Source of the DNA: Alphaproteobacteria bacterium
GTDB lineage: Bacteria > Pseudomonadota > Alphaproteobacteria > UBA6615
Length of the DNA: 64,000 nt
Direction: 5' to 3'
Assembly: GCA_009691025.1 (NCBI GenBank)
Contig: SHWB01000008.1
Location: 1 to 64,000, forward strand
Both the position numbers and the translations under genes were made by a program. Positions 8,940 to 20,358 of the stretch are shown here, one piece after another. How positions within the stretch are numbered: position 1 is the stretch's first letter; each line of letters opens with the position of its first letter. The notes below the pieces were generated by a model that saw nothing but the letters and a program-made list of their open reading frames with translations, searched no databases and was not told the DNA's origin.

Positions 8940-9165
8940 CCCCACGCGCCTCACCCTGAGGAGCCCGCCCCAGCGGACGTCTCGAATGGCGAGGGGCGTC
9001 GGCCGCGACCGGCCCGCCTCGCCACCACGGGCCTCGTCCTTCGAGACGCGGCCTGACGGCCGCTCCTCAGGATGAGGCCATTGAGGACTGAACGAACGCA
9101 GGCAACGGCGGCTCATCCTTCGTCCCTCGACAAGCTCGGGATGAGGAGACTCAGGATGAGGAATT
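8940..9165. repeat. Cluster of dispersed repeats between argJ and parvulin gene
   Basis: The stretch is made of copies of a family with cores such as CTTCGAGACG, CTCCTCAGGATGAG and CTCGACAAGCTCGGGATGAG. The segment 8977-9042 is nearly identical, in reverse complement, to about 29143-29207. No coding potential was seen. Confidence 0.75.
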
Positions 9166-9175
9166 TTTTCAGGGG

Positions 9176-10153
9176 CTACCGCAGCGGCGTGATGCCGCCG
9201 TGGCGGGCCGGGCCGGCGGGGGTGCCTGGGACGCCCGGCGGCGGCTGGCTGGGATCGAGTTTCGTGCCGTCGATGTTGAACATCTCAATCTTGGCGGCGC
9301 CCTTCAGCTTGTTGACCTCGGCGAGGATCAGCTCGCGGGCGACCTGCTGGGACAACTCGTCGCGCGCCTCGTCGAAGGTCGGCGGCGCGGCCTCGCGTTT
9401 GCCCGTCATTTTGATGATGTGGAAGCCGAAGCGGGAGCGCACCGTCTCCTTCGTCACCTGCCCGTCGGTCATGGCGAAGGCCGCGTCCGAGAATTCCCCG
9501 GCCATCTGCTCGTGCCGGAAAAAGCCGAGATCGCCGCCGCGCGCGGCCGAACCGTCGATCGAGCGCTCGCGCGCCAGCTTGGCGAAATCGGCGCCCTTGG
9601 CCAGCTCGGCCAGCACGGCGCGCGCCGCCGCCTCGGTCTCCACCAGGATATGGCTGGCGCGGACCTCGAATTCCTTGGGCCGTTTGGCCATCGCCGCGGC
9701 AAAACGCTTCTTCAACAGGGCGTCGGTCACGCTCGCGTCGACCAGCTTTTCCAGGTAGCGCTGCTGGATCGCCGTGTCCTCGAAACGCGCCACCCGCGCC
9801 TTGACCTCGGCATCGTCCTGCAGCTTCGCCTTGCGGCCCTGCACGGTGAGCAGTCGGTAGCCGGCGAGCTGCTGCAGTATCTGCGGGTATATCAGTGGCA
9901 TCGGCATCTCCTGCACCTCGGGCGGCAGGCGCGCGAAGGCCGCCGCCACGTCGGATTGGCGCAGTTCGAAGCCGTCGACCCGGGCGGCGACCGGGTCGGC
10001 CGGCTGGCCGGCGGCCGGGCCAGCGGGTGTTTGGGCGGCGGGCGCCTTGGTAGCCGGTGCCTGCGGCGGCGGTGCCGCCGGGGCCTGCTGGGCCGTGGCC
10101 GTGCCGGCGGCCAGCGCCCCGGCGAGGGCGACGGCGATTGCCACAAAGCGCAT
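9176..10153 (-). CDS. Periplasmic parvulin-type peptidyl-prolyl isomerase
   Basis: A 325-residue exported protein. Residues 1-22 form a signal peptide ending in TATAQQ, then a Pro/Ala linker to about residue 55, a SurA/PrsA-like N-terminal helical part, and a PPIC (parvulin) domain at about 161-255 with VRASHILVETE, GGDLGFF, MAGEFSDAAF and RFGFHIIKM. It helps fold envelope proteins. ATG at 10153 is chosen because it starts the signal peptide; the longer frame is arginine-rich and runs into the secA promoter region. It is divergent from secA, so exporter and periplasmic foldase are neighbours. It ends in TAG. Confidence 0.88.
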   Translation of the reverse strand: MRFVAIAVALAGALAAGTATAQQAPAAPPPQAPATKAPAAQTPAGPAAGQPADPVAARVDGFELRQSDVAAAFARLPPEVQEMPMPLIYPQILQQLAGYRLLTVQGRKAKLQDDAEVKARVARFEDTAIQQRYLEKLVDASVTDALLKKRFAAAMAKRPKEFEVRASHILVETEAAARAVLAELAKGADFAKLARERSIDGSAARGGDLGFFRHEQMAGEFSDAAFAMTDGQVTKETVRSRFGFHIIKMTGKREAAPPTFDEARDELSQQVARELILAEVNKLKGAAKIEMFNIDGTKLDPSQPPPGVPGTPAGPARHGGITPLR

Positions 10154-10458
10154 CTCTGGAAAACCTCCGCTGGCCTGCCGGCGGAATGCGGCCGGGCGCG
10201 CGAAAGCTGGCCGACGGCGACAGGCGCGCCACCATGCGCCGCGGCCACGTCGCACTCAAGGGCCACGGTCGCCCCGGCATGCGACCCCGCCCGCCGTTGA
10301 CAGGGCGGGGCCGCGGCCCCTAGAGAGGGCTGCCGCGGTGGAACGGCGCCGCGCGCGCCCCAAATGAACGGGGGGCGGTCGATGGCGGGCACCCCGCCCG
10401 CCGCGCCCGGCGGCGGCGGGGTATTGTGCCGTCCGGCCCGGATCACCGGGGACATTGC
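10154..10458. other. Divergent promoter region of parvulin gene and secA
   Basis: This 305-base gap holds no gene. It contains a GC-rich palindromic patch around 10303-10320 and a candidate promoter facing secA (separate entry). No riboswitch or protein-binding repeat was recognised. Confidence 0.6.
10297..10326 (+). promoter_or_regulatory. Candidate sigma-70 promoter for secA
   Basis: A perfect -35 box TTGACA at 10297-10302 is followed after 18 bases by TAGAGA at 10321-10326, which matches the -10 consensus only in part. It lies about 130 bases before the secA start. This is a sequence match only. Confidence 0.4.
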
Positions 10459-13173
<2,715 letters not shown>

Positions 13174-13189
13174 TGGCGCGGCGTCATTG

Positions 13190-13262
13190 CGGTCCCCATC
13201 CTTCGCCCTTCGAGACGCCGCCTCGCGGCGGCTCCCCGGGGTGAGGAGGCTCAGGATGAGGA
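13190..13262. repeat. Dispersed repeat copy downstream of secA
   Basis: This copy reads CCTTCGCCCTTCGAGACG, then GCCGCCTCGCGGCGGCTCC, then GTGAGGAGGCTCAGGATGAG. Close copies are at 32166-32235 and 37252-37320. The 37 kb copy has TAG in place of TCG at two positions (37260-37262 against 13203-13205, and 37280-37282 against 13223-13225). A fragment of the same family follows at 13328-13355. Confidence 0.75.
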
Positions 13263-13406
13263 CTTGGGAATGGCACGGCTGAAGCGCCCCCGATGGTGTC
13301 GCGGGCAAAGCCGGCTTTTTCCAGTAGCCTCACCCTGAGCCTGTCGAATGGCTAGGCGGTCCCGCACCGCCCCTGCTAGGCTCTCAGGGCTTCAGGGGGA
13401 TGGGGC

Positions 13407-14400
13407 ATGCTTTCCTTCGGCGTCTTCGGTCATCTCGACCGGCGGCCGGGCGTCGCCATCGCCGATGTCTACGAGGACCGCCTGCGGCTGATCGAGCGCT
13501 ACGACGCCGCCGGCTTCCATTTCTGGCACCTCGCCGAGCACCACGCGACGCCGCTCGGCCTCACACCCTAGCCAGCCGTGTTCCTCGCCGCCGCCGCGCA
13601 GCGCACGCGGCGCCTCCGGCTCGGCTCGATGGTGTTCTGCCTGCCGCTCTACGATCCGCTGCGGCTGATCGAGGAGCTGTGCATGCTCGATAATCTGTCG
13701 GGCGGGCGTCTGGAGATCGGCGTCGGCCGCGGCGTGTTGCCCTGGGAGGTCGCCGCCTTCGGCGTCGATCCGGCCGAAGCGCAGGCGATGTACATGGAAG
13801 CGTTCCAGGTGATCCTCGGCGGTCGGCGCGACGGCCGCGTCGATCATGCCGGCAAGCACTACACCTATCGCGACGTGCCGCTGCCCTTCGCGCCGCTGCA
13901 GCGCCCGCATCCGCCTCTGTGGTATGGCGTCGCCTCGCCGGACGGCGCCGGCTGGCCGGCGCAGAACGCCGTCAACGTCATCTCCAACGCCCCATGCCCG
14001 GTCGCCCGCAGCGCCACCGACCAGTATCGCGTGGTCTGGTCCGCGACGCATGGCGGCGCGCCGTTGCCGCGCCCCGGCATCGCCCGCCACCTCTATATCG
14101 GCGCACCGATTCCGAAGCTGAAGCGAGCGCCGCATACGCCTGGGGTGCCTGGTACGACAGCTTCGGCTGGCTGTGGCAGCGGCACGGCACCAGCCCCGGC
14201 GTCTACGCCCACGACTTCGCCACCGCGCGCAGCCACGGTGTTGATCGCCGGCGCGCCCAACACCGTGGCGGCAGAGATCGCGCGCCAGGTCGAGGCCGCC
14301 GGTGTGAACTACTTCGTCTGCCGCTTCGCCTTCGGCGACCTCGGCTTTGCCAAATCGGCGCACTCTCTGGCGCGGTTCGTCGGGCAGGTATCGCCCCGAT
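13407..14400 (+). pseudogene. Luciferase-like (LLM class) flavin monooxygenase, TAG plus two frameshifts
   Basis: The start MLSFGVFGHLDRR and the block DAAGFHFWHLAEHH are those of an F420- or FMN-dependent LLM oxidoreductase. An in-frame TAG at 13569-13571 follows PLGLTP, where relatives have Ser (LTPSPAVFLAA), so TCG to TAG is the likely change. The reading frame then runs to about 14104, shifts by an apparent one-base loss (the expected TDSEAEA appears in another frame), and returns near 14233-14240 to give VLIAGAPNTVAAEIARQ. The conserved DNLSGGRLEIGVGRG is intact. The function is presumably lost. It converges on accA. Confidence 0.82.
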
Positions 14401-14442
14401 CTCTACCCTATCCGCCACGGGGGGCGGAGAGGGTAAGCGAAC

Positions 14443-15399
14443 TTAGACCAGCCCCTGCCGTCCCATGGCGAGGAAGCGTTCGCGGCGTTCGCGGCGCAGC
14501 GTGTCGCCATCCTTGCCGCGCAGCTCCGCGAGCGCGTCGGCCAGCGCCTCTCCGAGGCGTCGGGCGGCGTCCTCGCGGCCGCGATGGGCGCCGCCCAGCG
14601 GCTCCTCGACGATCGTGTCGATGACGCCCAGAGAATCGAGATCCTGCGCCGTCAGTTTCAGCGCCTCCGCCGCGTCTGGCGCACGCTCGCCCTCGCGCCA
14701 CAGAATGGCGGCGCAGCCCTCGGGCGAGATCACCGAGTAGACGGCGTGCTCCAGCATCAGCACGCGGTCGGCGACGGCCAGAGCGATGGCGCCGCCCGAG
14801 CCGCCCTCGCCGATGACAGCGGCGACCAGCGGCACGCGCACGTCGAGGCAGGTCGTGATGGAGCGGGCGATGGCCTCGGCCGCGCCGCGCTCCTCGGCGC
14901 CGACGCCCGGATAGGCGCCCGCCGTATCCACCAGGGTCACGATAGGCAGGCCGAAGCGCGCCGCCAGGAGCATCAGACGGCGCGCCTTGCGGTAGCCCTC
15001 TGGGCGCGCCATGCCGAAATTATGGGCGATGCGCGAGGTCGTGTCAGCGCCCTTCTCGTGGCCGATCAGCATCACCGAATGGCCGCCCAGCCGCGCCGGT
15101 CCACCGATGATGGCTCGGTCCTCGGCGAAGGAGCGGTCGCCGGCCAGCGGCGTGAACTCGGTGAACAGCGCCTGCGCATAGTCGAGGAAATGCGGCCGGT
15201 CGGGATGGCGGGCGACCTGCACCTTCTGCCACGCGCCCAGCCTGCCGTAGGACTGGCGCAGCATGCGGTCGACGCGCGACTGCAGGCGGTCGACCTCCTC
15301 GGCAATGTTGAGGTCGCCGCCGGCGGAGAAATGGCGCAGCTCCTCGATCTTGCCTTCCAGCTTGGCGATCGGCTTTTCGAAATCGAGAAACTGACGCAT
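14443..15399 (-). CDS. accA: AccA, acetyl-CoA carboxylase carboxyltransferase alpha subunit
   Basis: A complete 318-residue AccA, which with AccD transfers the carboxyl group from biotin to acetyl-CoA in the first step of fatty acid synthesis. It begins [20 protein letters not shown] and contains [32 protein letters not shown], the oxyanion-hole segment [10 protein letters not shown] and [14 protein letters not shown]. It follows xerD on the same strand with 58 bases between. The stop is TAA. No internal stop occurs. Confidence 0.96.
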   Translation of the reverse strand: MRQFLDFEKPIAKLEGKIEELRHFSAGGDLNIAEEVDRLQSRVDRMLRQSYGRLGAWQKVQVARHPDRPHFLDYAQALFTEFTPLAGDRSFAEDRAIIGGPARLGGHSVMLIGHEKGADTTSRIAHNFGMARPEGYRKARRLMLLAARFGLPIVTLVDTAGAYPGVGAEERGAAEAIARSITTCLDVRVPLVAAVIGEGGSGGAIALAVADRVLMLEHAVYSVISPEGCAAILWREGERAPDAAEALKLTAQDLDSLGVIDTIVEEPLGGAHRGREDAARRLGEALADALAELRGKDGDTLRRERRERFLAMGRQGLV

Positions 15400-15457
15400 C
15401 TCTCGCGCCGTGGGGTCGCGGGGGGGGCGGTCATATGGCGGGCTCCCCGTGTGGCTG

Positions 15458-16399
15458 TCAACCGGCCGGCGGGCGGCCGGGCGGCCGGGCGCGGGCCAGC
15501 GGATGCGCTTCCTGCACCAGCTTGCGCAGGCGCTCGTCGAGAACATGGGTGTAGATCTGCGTCGTCGAGATGTCGGCATGGCCGAGCATCTGCTGCACGG
15601 CGCGCAGATCGGCGCCTCGCGCGACGAGGTGCGTGGCGAAGGCATGGCGCAGCACATGCGGCGACACCTTCGCCGGATCGAGTCCAGCCCCGCTGGCCAG
15701 CATCTTGAGCATTTGCGCAAAGCGATGGCGCGTAAGATGGCCGCGCGCATAGCCGGGAAACAGCCAAGGCTGCTCGTGGACGGCTTCCTTGCCGCTCTCG
15801 CGCACGGCGAGCCAGGCGCGCACCGCCTCGCGTGCTGCGTCGCCCAGCGGCACCATGCGCTCGCGGCCGCCCTTGCCCCTGACCACCATAAGGCGCGGGT
15901 CGCGCGCCACGGCGGCCAACGGCAGGCTGACCAGCTCCGACACGCGCAGGCCGGTGGCGTAGGCCAGTTCGACCAGCGCCGCCAGCCTCAACCCGGCCGG
16001 GCCCGGGCGGGCATGCGCGGCGGCGAGCAGGCGGTCGACATCGGCCTCGTCGAGAATCTTCGGCAGGGTGCGGCCGCGGCGCGGCCCGTCTAGGGTGGAG
16101 GTCGGATCGACATCGCGCACGCCCTCGCCGGCGAGGAAGCGGAAGAACTGCCGCAGGGCCGAAAGGCGGCGAGCGGAGGTGCGCGGCGCCATGCCGGCGC
16201 GCGCCATGTCGGCGAGGAAGGCGACGAGGTCGTCGCCGGTGGCGTCGTGCAGCGCCCGCGCGCGCCGCGCGAGGAAGCTCGCGCATTGGGCGAGGTCGCG
16301 GTTATAGGCGGCCAGCGTGTTGGCCGAGGCGCCGCGTTCGGCCGCCAGCATTTCAAGAAAGGCTTCGACGTGGCGGGCTGAGGGGTGCGGCGTCGCCAT
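15458..16399 (-). CDS. xerD: XerD-type tyrosine recombinase
   Basis: A complete 313-residue site-specific recombinase that resolves chromosome dimers at dif with XerC and FtsK. The N-terminal SAM-like core-binding domain (residues 8-95) is followed by the catalytic domain with Arg152 (ATGLRVSEL), Lys176 (GKGGRE), His248 and Arg251 ([11 protein letters not shown]), His274 ([15 protein letters not shown]) and nucleophile Tyr283. The position upstream of accA and close to aroK-aroB is conserved for XerD in this class, favouring XerD over XerC. Confidence 0.9.
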   Translation of the reverse strand: MATPHPSARHVEAFLEMLAAERGASANTLAAYNRDLAQCASFLARRARALHDATGDDLVAFLADMARAGMAPRTSARRLSALRQFFRFLAGEGVRDVDPTSTLDGPRRGRTLPKILDEADVDRLLAAAHARPGPAGLRLAALVELAYATGLRVSELVSLPLAAVARDPRLMVVRGKGGRERMVPLGDAAREAVRAWLAVRESGKEAVHEQPWLFPGYARGHLTRHRFAQMLKMLASGAGLDPAKVSPHVLRHAFATHLVARGADLRAVQQMLGHADISTTQIYTHVLDERLRKLVQEAHPLARARPPGRPPAG

Positions 16400-16411
16400 C
16401 TTACGCTCCGC

Positions 16412-18322
16412 CTACAGCCCGGCGGCGAGCGCCGCCTCGACGGCGATGCGCCGCGCCTCGGCATGCAGATCGACGGCGGCGAGGTCGGCCACGACGCGGT
16501 GCAGGACCACCGGCGATGCCGTCCCCAACTCGCCCTCGGCCAGCAGCGCCAGCGCCAGCAGCACCGTCTCGCCGCCGCGCCCGGCAAGCGCCGCTTCGTC
16601 CATCGCGAACCACATCGCGCTGTCGGGCATGGCGACCGGTGCGGTCGCCGGCGCGCGCGCGGCGGCGGCCGCCGCTTCACGCCAGCGCTCCGGCCCCACC
16701 GGCTCGCCGAGCGCGGCGAACAGCGCCAGCAGCACGCCGCGCTGGCGTGCCGCCACGGCAGGGTCTGCCTTGTAGCGGGCGGCGAGCCAGCGGTCGAGAC
16801 GAGCATCGGTCCAGCCGAACAGCGGATCGACAGAAGGCGCCGCGGGCAAGGGCGTCGGCTGCGAGGCCAGCGCGCCCGTGCCGGCGACGCGCAGATCGAA
16901 CGGTGCCGGCGCAGCGGTCGAGGCAGCGCCCTCGCGCTCGGGGTCGCCGGCAAGGCGAATCAACGGCCACAAATCGGTCACGGCAGCGGTGGCCGCCTCG
17001 TCGCGCGCGGCGACGCCGGCGGCGATGCGCAGCCATTCGCGCGCCCGCTCGGTGCGGCCGGCCAGCAGCGCGGCCCGCGCGGCCTCGCCGGCGAACCAGG
17101 CGAGGTTGGGACCCGGCTCGATGCGGACGAGCAACGGCTCCGCCAGCATCGCGGCGAGCGCGCCATCGCCGTTTGTCCGCGCCAGCGTCCAGCCGCGCCG
17201 CAGCGCCTCGGCCTGGGCGGCCGGCACCGTCTGCTGCGAGGCGACCATCCAGCCGGCTGCGAGGACGAGGCCGGGCGAGGGCTTGGCTCCCGCCGCCAGC
17301 GCGGCCAGCGCGTCGTCGCGTCCAATGCCTAGGGCACCGTAAAGGTCGCGCAACGCCGCCGGCGACAGCGTGCCGGCACGGCCGGCGGCGCGCGCGGCAG
17401 CCAGACGCATCTCCCGCGGCGCATTGGTCGAGCCGGCAATGGCGCGCTGCATCGCCGGGGTCGCCTTGTCGGCGAGCCATTGCGGCACCTCGACACCGGC
17501 GGCCCTCAGCGTAGCCAGATTGAGGGGCGAGGCTTCGCCGGTGGCCTTGGTCGTCGCCTTCTGCCTAGCGGCCAGAGCCTCGACGAGGTCGAGGAACAGC
17601 GCGTCGTCGTTCAGGGCCCCTTGCTCGCGCAGCAGGTCGAGGCCGAACTGGACCTCGGCCTTGCGGCCCTGCAGCGCCTGGCAGAAGACGAGCGTCTTCT
17701 GCCAGAAGGCATCGGTGCCGGTCGTCGCTTGCGCGTCGACCTCGTTGCAGGCCGCAGCGAAATCGTAGCGCAGCAGGTGGCCCTCGGCAACGGCCCGCGC
17801 GGTCGCGCCGGAGCGGGTGCCCGTAGCGGCACCGACGAGCTTAGCCGCATCTTCGCTTTCGCCCATGGCAACCAGCAGGCGCGCGCGCAGCGCCACCAGC
17901 CCCGGCTCGGCGGCAGGGCCGCCAGGGGGCTTTGCCGTGGTCAGCAACAGGCGGCGCTGCAGCTCGCGCAGCGACGGTGCCGCGGGCACGTCCGGCAGGC
18001 GCGACAGCACGCCGGCGACGAAGGCCCTCGACGTCCCCGACCACATTTCCAGGGGCAGACCGCCCTCCCCGGCGCGCAGGAGGCCGACCGCGTCGGGATC
18101 GATCTGTCCCAGCCGCTCGACACGAATGCTGTCGTCCGCCGGCACGGCGCCGGGCGGTACCGCGCCGGGCGACGCCTCCGTGGCGACCGGCGTCACGGCG
18201 GCGGGCATTTGGGCATTGGGATCGAACAGGCGGCGCGGTTCACCCTGGGCGACGGCCGCACCGGCCAGCACACAGAGCGCCAGCACCGCCGTGGCGACGG
18301 TACTAGCGCGGCAGGCGATCAT
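16412..18322 (-). CDS. Secreted alanine-rich helical protein, function unknown
   Basis: A 636-residue protein with a signal peptide (MIACRASTVATAVLALCVLAG then AAVAQ) and a long Ala/Leu-rich, repeat-poor helical body that looks like irregular TPR or HEAT-type helices. No catalytic motif was recognised. ATG at 18322 is chosen because it begins the signal peptide. Genes of this size and composition are found between xerD and aroK in related alphaproteobacteria, so the conserved neighbourhood is the best clue; the role is unknown. The start overlaps the stop of the small membrane peptide gene by 20 bases. Confidence 0.65.
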   Translation of the reverse strand: MIACRASTVATAVLALCVLAGAAVAQGEPRRLFDPNAQMPAAVTPVATEASPGAVPPGAVPADDSIRVERLGQIDPDAVGLLRAGEGGLPLEMWSGTSRAFVAGVLSRLPDVPAAPSLRELQRRLLLTTAKPPGGPAAEPGLVALRARLLVAMGESEDAAKLVGAATGTRSGATARAVAEGHLLRYDFAAACNEVDAQATTGTDAFWQKTLVFCQALQGRKAEVQFGLDLLREQGALNDDALFLDLVEALAARQKATTKATGEASPLNLATLRAAGVEVPQWLADKATPAMQRAIAGSTNAPREMRLAAARAAGRAGTLSPAALRDLYGALGIGRDDALAALAAGAKPSPGLVLAAGWMVASQQTVPAAQAEALRRGWTLARTNGDGALAAMLAEPLLVRIEPGPNLAWFAGEAARAALLAGRTERAREWLRIAAGVAARDEAATAAVTDLWPLIRLAGDPEREGAASTAAPAPFDLRVAGTGALASQPTPLPAAPSVDPLFGWTDARLDRWLAARYKADPAVAARQRGVLLALFAALGEPVGPERWREAAAAAARAPATAPVAMPDSAMWFAMDEAALAGRGGETVLLALALLAEGELGTASPVVLHRVVADLAAVDLHAEARRIAVEAALAAGL

Positions 18323-18434
18323 CTGGGATGACCTTTTCGACCGGATGCGTCGGCGCGGGAATGTCGCGCGTGGAGAGCCAGCCGGCGACCGCAACCACCA
18401 GCACGGCGACAATGACGAGGGCAATGCGCAGCAA
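18303..18434 (-). CDS. 43-residue single-span membrane peptide
   Basis: A short frame starting at TTG (18434), preceded by GGGGAG. It encodes one hydrophobic segment (LRIALVIVAVLVVAVAGWLS) and a short polar tail with APTHPVEKVIPDDRLPR. It overlaps the start of the following secreted-protein gene by 20 bases, which suggests coupled translation. I recall similar peptides ending in EKVIP-[ND]-DR at this locus in relatives, but could not verify this. The function is unknown; it may anchor or assist the secreted protein. It is too short for routine gene finding. Confidence 0.55.
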   Translation of the reverse strand: MLRIALVIVAVLVVAVAGWLSTRDIPAPTHPVEKVIPDDRLPR

Positions 18435-18599
18435 GGGAACTCCCCGGGTAAGCGGACCGGCGGGTCGGGGCCCGCGCGAACCGGGCGCAAAGGCCGACGA
18501 CAAGATGCGCCGGGCTGTGGTAGGGTCGAAACATGGCGAATTCACGGCGGCCTGTAAACTCGCTAGCGCGGGCTGCCGGCGCGTGATTACCGATAGGTC

Positions 18600-19208
18600 A
18601 TGACCGCCCTCAGTTCCGATCACGACCCCGCGACGGGGGCACGCGCCGATCTCGCGGCACGGCCCGCCGGCGCACGCTCGATCGTGATGGTGGGCATGAT
18701 GGGAGCCGGCAAGACCGCCGTGGGGCGGCGGCTGGCGGCTCGACTCGGCTGGCACTTCGTCGATGCCGACCAGGCGATCGAGGAAGCGGCCGGCCTCCCC
18801 ATCGAGGAAATCTTCGCCCGCCACGGCGAGCCGCATTTCCGCTCCGGCGAGCGCAACGTGATCGCCCGCCTGCTGGCCGAAGGCCCGATGGTGCTGGCGA
18901 CCGGCGGCGGCGCCTACATGGACCCCGATACGCGGGCGCGCATCGCCGCGTCCGGCCTGTCGGTCTGGCTGCGCGCCAATGTCGAGACGCTGGTGCGGCG
19001 CACCGGGCGGCGTACCGACCGGCCGTTTCTGAAGGCCGGCGACCGGCGCGAGACCATCGCGCGGCTGGTGGCCCAGCGCTATCCCGTCTATGCCGGCGCC
19101 GATATCGTCGTCGATACCGACGACGGGCCGCCCGAGGAGACCGTGGAGCGCGTGCTCGCCGCGCTCGCCGGGCATGGCATCCCCCCTGCCCGCGAGACGC
19201 TGCGATGA
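18600..19208 (+). CDS. aroK: Shikimate kinase
   Basis: A 202-residue shikimate kinase for the fifth step of chorismate synthesis. Walker A is GMMGAGKTAVG (residues 32-42), the shikimate-binding Asp is in HFVDADQAIEE, FRSGERNV supplies the Arg contact, and TGGGAY follows. The LID holds RTDRP. The N-terminus has a 25-residue variable extension before SIVMVGMMG. It overlaps aroB by four bases (ATGA) and is therefore co-translated. Confidence 0.94.
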   Translation: MTALSSDHDPATGARADLAARPAGARSIVMVGMMGAGKTAVGRRLAARLGWHFVDADQAIEEAAGLPIEEIFARHGEPHFRSGERNVIARLLAEGPMVLATGGGAYMDPDTRARIAASGLSVWLRANVETLVRRTGRRTDRPFLKAGDRRETIARLVAQRYPVYAGADIVVDTDDGPPEETVERVLAALAGHGIPPARETLR

Positions 19209-20335
19209 CGCCGACCGCCACTCCCGCCCGCCTCGGCGTCGCCCTAGGTGCGCGCGCCTACGACATCGTCATAGGCCCCGGCGCGCTGGCCGGGACCGGC
19301 CGCGAGATGGTCGCCGCCGGGCTGGCGCGGCGCGCCCATGTCGTCACCGACAGCAATGTGGCGCCCCTCCATCTCGACCGCCTGCTGGCGGCGCTCGACG
19401 CCGCCGGCATCGCCAGCGACTCCGTGACCGTGCCGGCCGGCGAGGAGAGCAAGACCTTCGACGGGCTGCAGGGTCTGCTGTCGGCGCTGCTCGACCGGCG
19501 CATCGAGCGCCGCGACTGCGTCGTGGCGCTCGGCGGCGGCGTCGTCGGCGATCTCGCGGGACTGGCGGCGGCGCTGGTGCTGCGCGGCGTCGACTACGTC
19601 CAGGTGCCGACGACCCTGCTGGCCCAGGTCGATTCGAGTGTCGGCGGCAAGACCGCGGTCGACACGCCCCACGGCAAGAACCTCGTCGGCGCCTTCTACC
19701 AGCCGCGCCTCGTCGTCGCCGATACTGATGTGCTCGACACCCTACCACGCCGCGAGTTGCTGGCCGGCTACGCCGAGACGGCAAAGTACGGCGTGCTCGG
19801 CGACGCCGAATTCTTCGCCTGGCTGGAGCGCAACGGCGCTGCCCTGGTGGCGGGCGATGCCGCCGCGCGCATCCATGCGGTGCGCCGCAGCTGCGAGATG
19901 AAGGCGGCCATCGTCGCCGCCGACGAACGCGAGACCGGCGACGAACGGGCGCTGCTCAACCTCGGCCACACCTTCGCGCATGCCTTCGAAGCGGCGACCG
20001 GCTTCGGCGCGGCGCTGCTGCATGGCGAGGCGGTGGCCGCCGGTATGGCGATGGCCTGCGAACTGTCCGCGCGACTCGGCCTCTGCCCGCCCGGGGATGC
20101 GGCGCGCGTGCGCCGCCACCTCGGGGCTATGGGCCTGCCCGCCGGCCTGCCGCCCCCGCCGCCCGGCGGCTGGAACGCCGAGACGCTGGTGCGCCTGATG
20201 GGCCACGACAAGAAGGTCGAGGGCGGCCGGGTGCGATTCATCCTCGTGCGCGGCATCGGCAAGGCCTTCGTCTCCCGCGACGTACCGCCGGCGATCGTGG
20301 CGTCCCTGCTGGCGGACGCCGCGCAGGCAGTCTGA
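19205..20335 (+). CDS. aroB: 3-dehydroquinate synthase
   Basis: A 376-residue AroB that converts DAHP to 3-dehydroquinate. The NAD-binding segments VALGGGVVGDLAGLAAA and VPTTLLAQVDSSVGGKTAVD are complete, as are the metal ligands in the LLNLGHTFAHAFE region and the HGEAVAAGMAMA helix. It overlaps aroK by four bases and precedes the CorC-like gene by 23 bases, so all three probably share one transcript. Confidence 0.95.
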   Translation: MTPTATPARLGVALGARAYDIVIGPGALAGTGREMVAAGLARRAHVVTDSNVAPLHLDRLLAALDAAGIASDSVTVPAGEESKTFDGLQGLLSALLDRRIERRDCVVALGGGVVGDLAGLAAALVLRGVDYVQVPTTLLAQVDSSVGGKTAVDTPHGKNLVGAFYQPRLVVADTDVLDTLPRRELLAGYAETAKYGVLGDAEFFAWLERNGAALVAGDAAARIHAVRRSCEMKAAIVAADERETGDERALLNLGHTFAHAFEAATGFGAALLHGEAVAAGMAMACELSARLGLCPPGDAARVRRHLGAMGLPAGLPPPPPGGWNAETLVRLMGHDKKVEGGRVRFILVRGIGKAFVSRDVPPAIVASLLADAAQAV

Positions 20336-20358
20336 AAAGAGCGAACGCGAGCCCAATA

